7,914 nt of DNA from JBDSGC01 sp046594105 (lineage in GTDB: Bacteria > Acidobacteriota > Thermoanaerobaculia > Gp7-AA8). A program made the translations under genes and the position numbers. The stretch's first letter is position 1. The number at the start of each line of letters is the position of its first letter. The notes beneath the pieces are model-generated. The model did not search any database. It had not been told where the DNA came from and was given only the letters and a program-made list of their open reading frames with translations. Location: positions 1-7,914 of the forward strand of contig JBKJQB010000318.1 in the NCBI GenBank assembly GCA_046594105.1, given 5' to 3'. Below are positions 5,120-7,914 of this stretch, piece after piece.

Positions 5120-7381
5120 ATGCGTCGTGTCCTTGCGGTGGTGCTCCTCGTTGCTTTCGGTTCCATCACGTCGGCGCAGCAGGCAACGGAGGAGAAGCCA
5201 ATCTTCGGGTTCTCGTCGGCCAATGCATCGAAGCAGCGCGCCCTGGAGGCACAGTTCGATGGCAAGCTTCGTCGCGAGAACCTGCGCGACTGGATGAAGC
5301 GGCTCTCCGCGCGGCCCCATCACATCGGATCGCCGTACGGTCGGGAGAACGCGCAGTTCATCGCATCGCTCTTCCGCTCCTGGGGCTACGAGACGACCAT
5401 CGAAGAGTTCCAGGTCCTCTTTCCCACGCCGAAACGCCGTCTGCTGGAGTTGATCTCTCCCGAGAAATTCACCGCCACGCTCGCCGAGATCACTCTCCCT
5501 GAGGACGCCACCTCGGGGCAAACCGCGGAGCAGCTTCCGACCTACAACGCCTACTCCACCGACGGCGACGTCACCGGCGATCTCGTCTACGTGAATTACG
5601 GCGTGCCCGCCGATTACGAGCTGCTGGCGCGCAACGGCGTCGATGTGAAAGGCAAGATCGTCATCTCGCGCTACGGCGGATCGTGGCGCGGCATCAAGCC
5701 GAAGGTGGCCGCGGAGCATGGCGCCATCGGATGCCTGATCTACTCCGATCCCCGCGATGATGGCTACGGGCAAGGGGACGTCTATCCGAAAGGCGCCTGG
5801 CGCAGCGAGAGTGGCGCGCAGCGCGGCTCGGTCCTGGACATGCCGGTCCATCCCGGCGATCCGCTGACGCCGGGAATCGGCGCCACGCGTGATGCAAAAC
5901 GGATCGATCGCAAGGACTCCGACGTCATCACAAAGATCCCGGTGATGCCGATTTCGTACGGCGACGCGCTTCCGCTCCTCCGGGCGCTCGGCGGCCCGGT
6001 GGTCCCCTCCGAATGGCGCGGATCGCTGCCCATCACCTACCACATGGGACCGGGGCCGGCGAAGGTTCACCTCGCTCTTTCTTTCGACTGGAAGCAGGTT
6101 CCCATCTACGACGTGATCGCGAAACTGGCGGGCAGCGAGCGCGGCGATCAGTGGATCATGCATGGCAACCACCACGACGCCTGGGTCAACGGCGCCAGTG
6201 ATCCGATCAGCGGACTGGTGGCGGAGCTGGAGGAAGCACGGGCCATCGGCGAACTGGCCAAGAGCGGCTGGCGTCCGAAGCGCACCATCCTCTACATGGC
6301 CTGGGACGGCGAAGAGGAAGGCCTCCTCGGATCCACCGAATGGGCGGAGACGCATGCCGAGGAACTGCGCCAGCACGGCGCGGTCTACATCAACTCCGAC
6401 TCGAACTCCCGCGGTTTCCTCGACGCAGGCGGCTCCCACACCCTGGAGAAACTGGTGACCGAGGTCGCGCGCGACGTGCAGGATCCGCAGCGCGGCGTAT
6501 CTGTGCTGGAGCGCATGCGCGCGCGCGACATGGCCGCAGCCTCGTCGCCGGAAGCGCGCAAAGAGATCCGCGATCAGAAGATGCTGCGGCTCGACGCCTT
6601 GGGGTCGGGATCCGATTTCACGCCCTTCCTGCAGCACACCGGCATCGCCTCCCTGAACATCGGCTACGGCGGCGAGGGGGGAGGCGGTTCGTACCACTCC
6701 ATCTACGACTCGTTCGATCACTACACGCGCTTCGGAGATCCTTCCTTCGACTATGGCATGGCCCAGGCGAAGACCACCGGCCGGCTGGTGTTGCGCCTGG
6801 CCAACGCCGATGTTCTCCCTTTCGAGCTGACCACCTTCTCCGACACCGTGGCCCGTTACCTCGGCGAACTGACCAAGCTCGCCGACACCATGCGCGCCGA
6901 CATCGAAGACCGCAATCGCATGGTGCGGGAGCGCACCTACGAGCTGGCCGCCGATCCAACCCGTCCGGCCGTGTTTCCGAAGAACGAGGAGCTTGTCCCG
7001 TTCCTGAATTTCGCGCCGCTGCAGAACGCCGTCTCCAGGTTGCAGCAGAGCGCCCAGCGTTTCGACATGGCCTCCATCGCGCTCCCGAGCGCCGCATCCG
7101 CTCGTCAGGTCGATGCCGATCACGCCCTGATGCACATCGAACAGTCGCTGCTGAAGTCCGACGGCCTGCCGCGCCGTCCCTGGTTCCGCCACCAGATCTA
7201 TGCCCCCGGTTTCTACACCGGCTACGGCGTGAAGACGGTTCCCGGAGTGCGGGAGGCCATCGAGCAGAAAGACTGGAGCGAAGCGAACCGGCAGATTGAG
7301 AGCGCCGCGAAGGTGATCGACGCTTATGTTGCGGACGCGAAGAAGGGCACGGGGGCCATCGAGCCGCTGCCGGTCCAGTAG
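5120..7381 (+). CDS. Exported M28-family zinc peptidase, glutamate carboxypeptidase II-like
   Basis: The 753-residue product resembles glutamate carboxypeptidase II/PSMA, a dinuclear-zinc exopeptidase removing C-terminal residues from small peptides. Residues 1-19 form a signal peptide (basic MRR, hydrophobic core, probable cleavage after ITSA), with no lipobox cysteine, so the enzyme should be periplasmic or secreted. A PA-type domain lies at about 145-265 (GKIVISRYGGSWRG, then AQRGSVLD and GDPLTPG). The M28 domain follows. By alignment from memory to human GCPII, zinc ligands are His351, Asp361, Glu399, Asp427 and His526, and Glu398 is the general base (motifs HHDAW, WDGEEEGLLGSTEWAE, YINSDS, YHSIYDSF). 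A C-terminal transferrin-receptor-like dimerisation domain runs from about 610 to 750 (RHQIYAPGFYTGYG). The active site appears complete, unlike the catalytically dead transferrin receptor. The true substrate is unknown; the likely role is nutrient peptide breakdown. It is transcribed divergently from asnB. Confidence 0.94.
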   Translation: MRRVLAVVLLVAFGSITSAQQATEEKPIFGFSSANASKQRALEAQFDGKLRRENLRDWMKRLSARPHHIGSPYGRENAQFIASLFRSWGYETTIEEFQVLFPTPKRRLLELISPEKFTATLAEITLPEDATSGQTAEQLPTYNAYSTDGDVTGDLVYVNYGVPADYELLARNGVDVKGKIVISRYGGSWRGIKPKVAAEHGAIGCLIYSDPRDDGYGQGDVYPKGAWRSESGAQRGSVLDMPVHPGDPLTPGIGATRDAKRIDRKDSDVITKIPVMPISYGDALPLLRALGGPVVPSEWRGSLPITYHMGPGPAKVHLALSFDWKQVPIYDVIAKLAGSERGDQWIMHGNHHDAWVNGASDPISGLVAELEEARAIGELAKSGWRPKRTILYMAWDGEEEGLLGSTEWAETHAEELRQHGAVYINSDSNSRGFLDAGGSHTLEKLVTEVARDVQDPQRGVSVLERMRARDMAAASSPEARKEIRDQKMLRLDALGSGSDFTPFLQHTGIASLNIGYGGEGGGGSYHSIYDSFDHYTRFGDPSFDYGMAQAKTTGRLVLRLANADVLPFELTTFSDTVARYLGELTKLADTMRADIEDRNRMVRERTYELAADPTRPAVFPKNEELVPFLNFAPLQNAVSRLQQSAQRFDMASIALPSAASARQVDADHALMHIEQSLLKSDGLPRRPWFRHQIYAPGFYTGYGVKTVPGVREAIEQKDWSEANRQIESAAKVIDAYVADAKKGTGAIEPLPVQ

Positions 7382-7396
7382 CCCGTCGAAAGGAAG

Positions 7397-7723
7397 TTAT
7401 CGCTTCGCCGGGAGCATGTAGATGACCTCGCCCTTGCGGGACATGCCGAGGTCTTCGCGGGCGATTTTCTCGACGGAGTAGGTCGACTGGCGGGCGCTTT
7501 CGATCTCTCGGCGGAGGCGGGCGTTCTCGCTTTCGACACGCTGGATGTCGGCGCGCAGGGCGTCGACGCGATGGCGTGAGCGCTGGAGGTCGGTGGTGGC
7601 ACGGCCGCTGAAAAAGATGGAGATCACCGTGACCGTGGCCAGCACGCCGGCCACCATCACCAGGGCCTTGAAGGTCCATTGGGCATGGCGACGCGGTTCG
7701 CGCGCGGTGGTTGACGGCAGCAC
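7397..7723 (-). CDS. Septum formation initiator family protein (FtsB/DivIC-like)
   Basis: This 108-residue protein has the layout of the FtsB/DivIC family: a short basic cytoplasmic N-terminus (1-19), one transmembrane segment (about 20-38, ALVMVAGVLATVTVISIFF), an extracytoplasmic coiled coil (about 43-80) and the conserved tail VEKIAREDLGMSRKGEVIYML (84-104, key residues Ala88, Arg89, Leu92, Gly93, Gly98, Glu99). FtsB/DivIC forms a complex with FtsL and FtsQ/DivIB that activates septal peptidoglycan synthesis. The start is GTG at 7723; an in-frame TGA lies six bases upstream and the next Met is inside the membrane segment, so it is the only reasonable start. GAGG sits only one base from the GTG, too close for a normal Shine-Dalgarno, and a promoter abuts it. 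The gene converges on the peptidase with 15 bp between stops and no visible terminator hairpin. Confidence 0.88.
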   Translation of the reverse strand: MLPSTTAREPRRHAQWTFKALVMVAGVLATVTVISIFFSGRATTDLQRSRHRVDALRADIQRVESENARLRREIESARQSTYSVEKIAREDLGMSRKGEVIYMLPAKR

Positions 7724-7728
7724 GCCTC

Positions 7729-7757
7729 AGTGTCGGGCTACCGGTCGGAGGTGTCAA
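7729..7757 (-). promoter_or_regulatory. Promoter of the FtsB/DivIC-like gene, probably leaderless
   Basis: On the minus strand a perfect -35 hexamer TTGACA (7752-7757) is followed by exactly 17 bp and GACACT (7729-7734), a three-of-six -10 match that keeps the important second A and final T. Only five bases (GAGGC) separate the -10 from the GTG start, so transcription would begin at or next to that GTG. The perfect -35 and ideal spacing are the strong evidence; the -10 is weak. Confidence 0.6.
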
Positions 7758-7780
7758 GGATTGGTGGCGGGCCTGGCGGA

Positions 7781-7879
7781 GCCGGCGAAGCCGGCAGAAG
7801 AATGTAGCCCCCGGCTTCAGCCACGGCTTCAGCCGGGGGAACTTAGCGACCCGATTCAGCGAAGCCCGCTTCAGCGGGC
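7781..7879. repeat. Cluster of three GC-rich hairpins near the right edge
   Basis: Three separate inverted repeats lie within 99 bp. The first is GCCGGC-GAA-GCCGGC (7781-7795). The second pairs CCCCCGGCT (7808-7816) with AGCCGGGGG (7831-7839) around a 14-base loop and contains the direct repeat CGGCTTCAGCC (7812-7822 and 7824-7834). The third is GCCCGC-TTCA-GCGGGC (7864-7879). The word TTCAGC occurs four times between 7816 and 7876. The cluster lies upstream of the FtsB/DivIC-like promoter and could end transcription from a gene beyond the window, but no T-tract is seen. No coding frame is supported from 7758 to 7914. Confidence 0.75.
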
Positions 7880-7914
7880 GACAGAAGGGTCCCGCGCCAT
7901 CCGGCGAACCGTCG

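Noticed and set aside
5105..7192. A 695-codon open frame on the minus strand inside the peptidase gene
   Set aside because: This is the same artefact. The plus-strand frame has a signal peptide, a ribosome binding site and a complete zinc site; the antisense product shows no family motifs.
2793..7865. GCGAAGC mini-hairpin heptamer as a window-wide signal
   Set aside because: The word or its complement also occurs inside clpB, asnB, the peptidase and the FtsB-like gene, so by itself it is not enriched enough in the gaps to claim a function.

Overview
The window is high-GC bacterial chromosome with four confident protein genes and repeat-rich gaps between them. Codon use is uniform. I see no phage, plasmid, transposase, CRISPR or RNA gene. 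The likely source is a GC-rich, probably Gram-negative-type bacterium. Acidobacteriota or a neighbouring phylum is a guess, based on a HspR-type heat-shock operator at clpB, a secreted peptidase of the glutamate carboxypeptidase II type, and GC-rich dispersed palindromes. No taxonomic marker is present, so this is inference.

Layout, left to right. (1) 1-52: the clpB leader, with a -10-like hexamer, an inverted repeat that closely matches the HAIR operator of the repressor HspR, and a good ribosome binding site. (2) 53-2674, plus strand: clpB, the ClpB/Hsp104 disaggregase. (3) 2675-3071: a 397-bp gap between convergent genes, holding a perfect 9-bp hairpin and a REP-type doublet (two long hairpin units in inverted orientation). 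(4) 3072-4889, minus strand: an AsnB-family glutamine-hydrolysing asparagine synthetase with a -10-like TATACT just before the ATG. (5) 4890-5119: a divergent gap packed with GCCGGC palindromes and four 12-bp tandem repeats, ending in a promoter and strong Shine-Dalgarno for the next gene. (6) 5120-7381, plus strand: an exported M28 zinc peptidase with PA, catalytic and dimerisation domains. (7) 7397-7723, minus strand: a short FtsB/DivIC-type septum protein, convergent with the peptidase and 15 bp from it, with a TTGACA-N17-GACACT promoter almost touching its GTG start. (8) 7724-7914: that promoter and a cluster of GC-rich hairpins up to the window edge.

The four genes do not form an operon or an obvious pathway. 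They are housekeeping genes for protein quality control, nitrogen or amide metabolism, extracytoplasmic peptide breakdown and cell division. The points worth a second look are in the non-coding DNA: the HAIR operator, two probable leaderless genes, and a different palindromic repeat type in each gap longer than 100 bp. I do not see a previously undescribed multi-gene system here.
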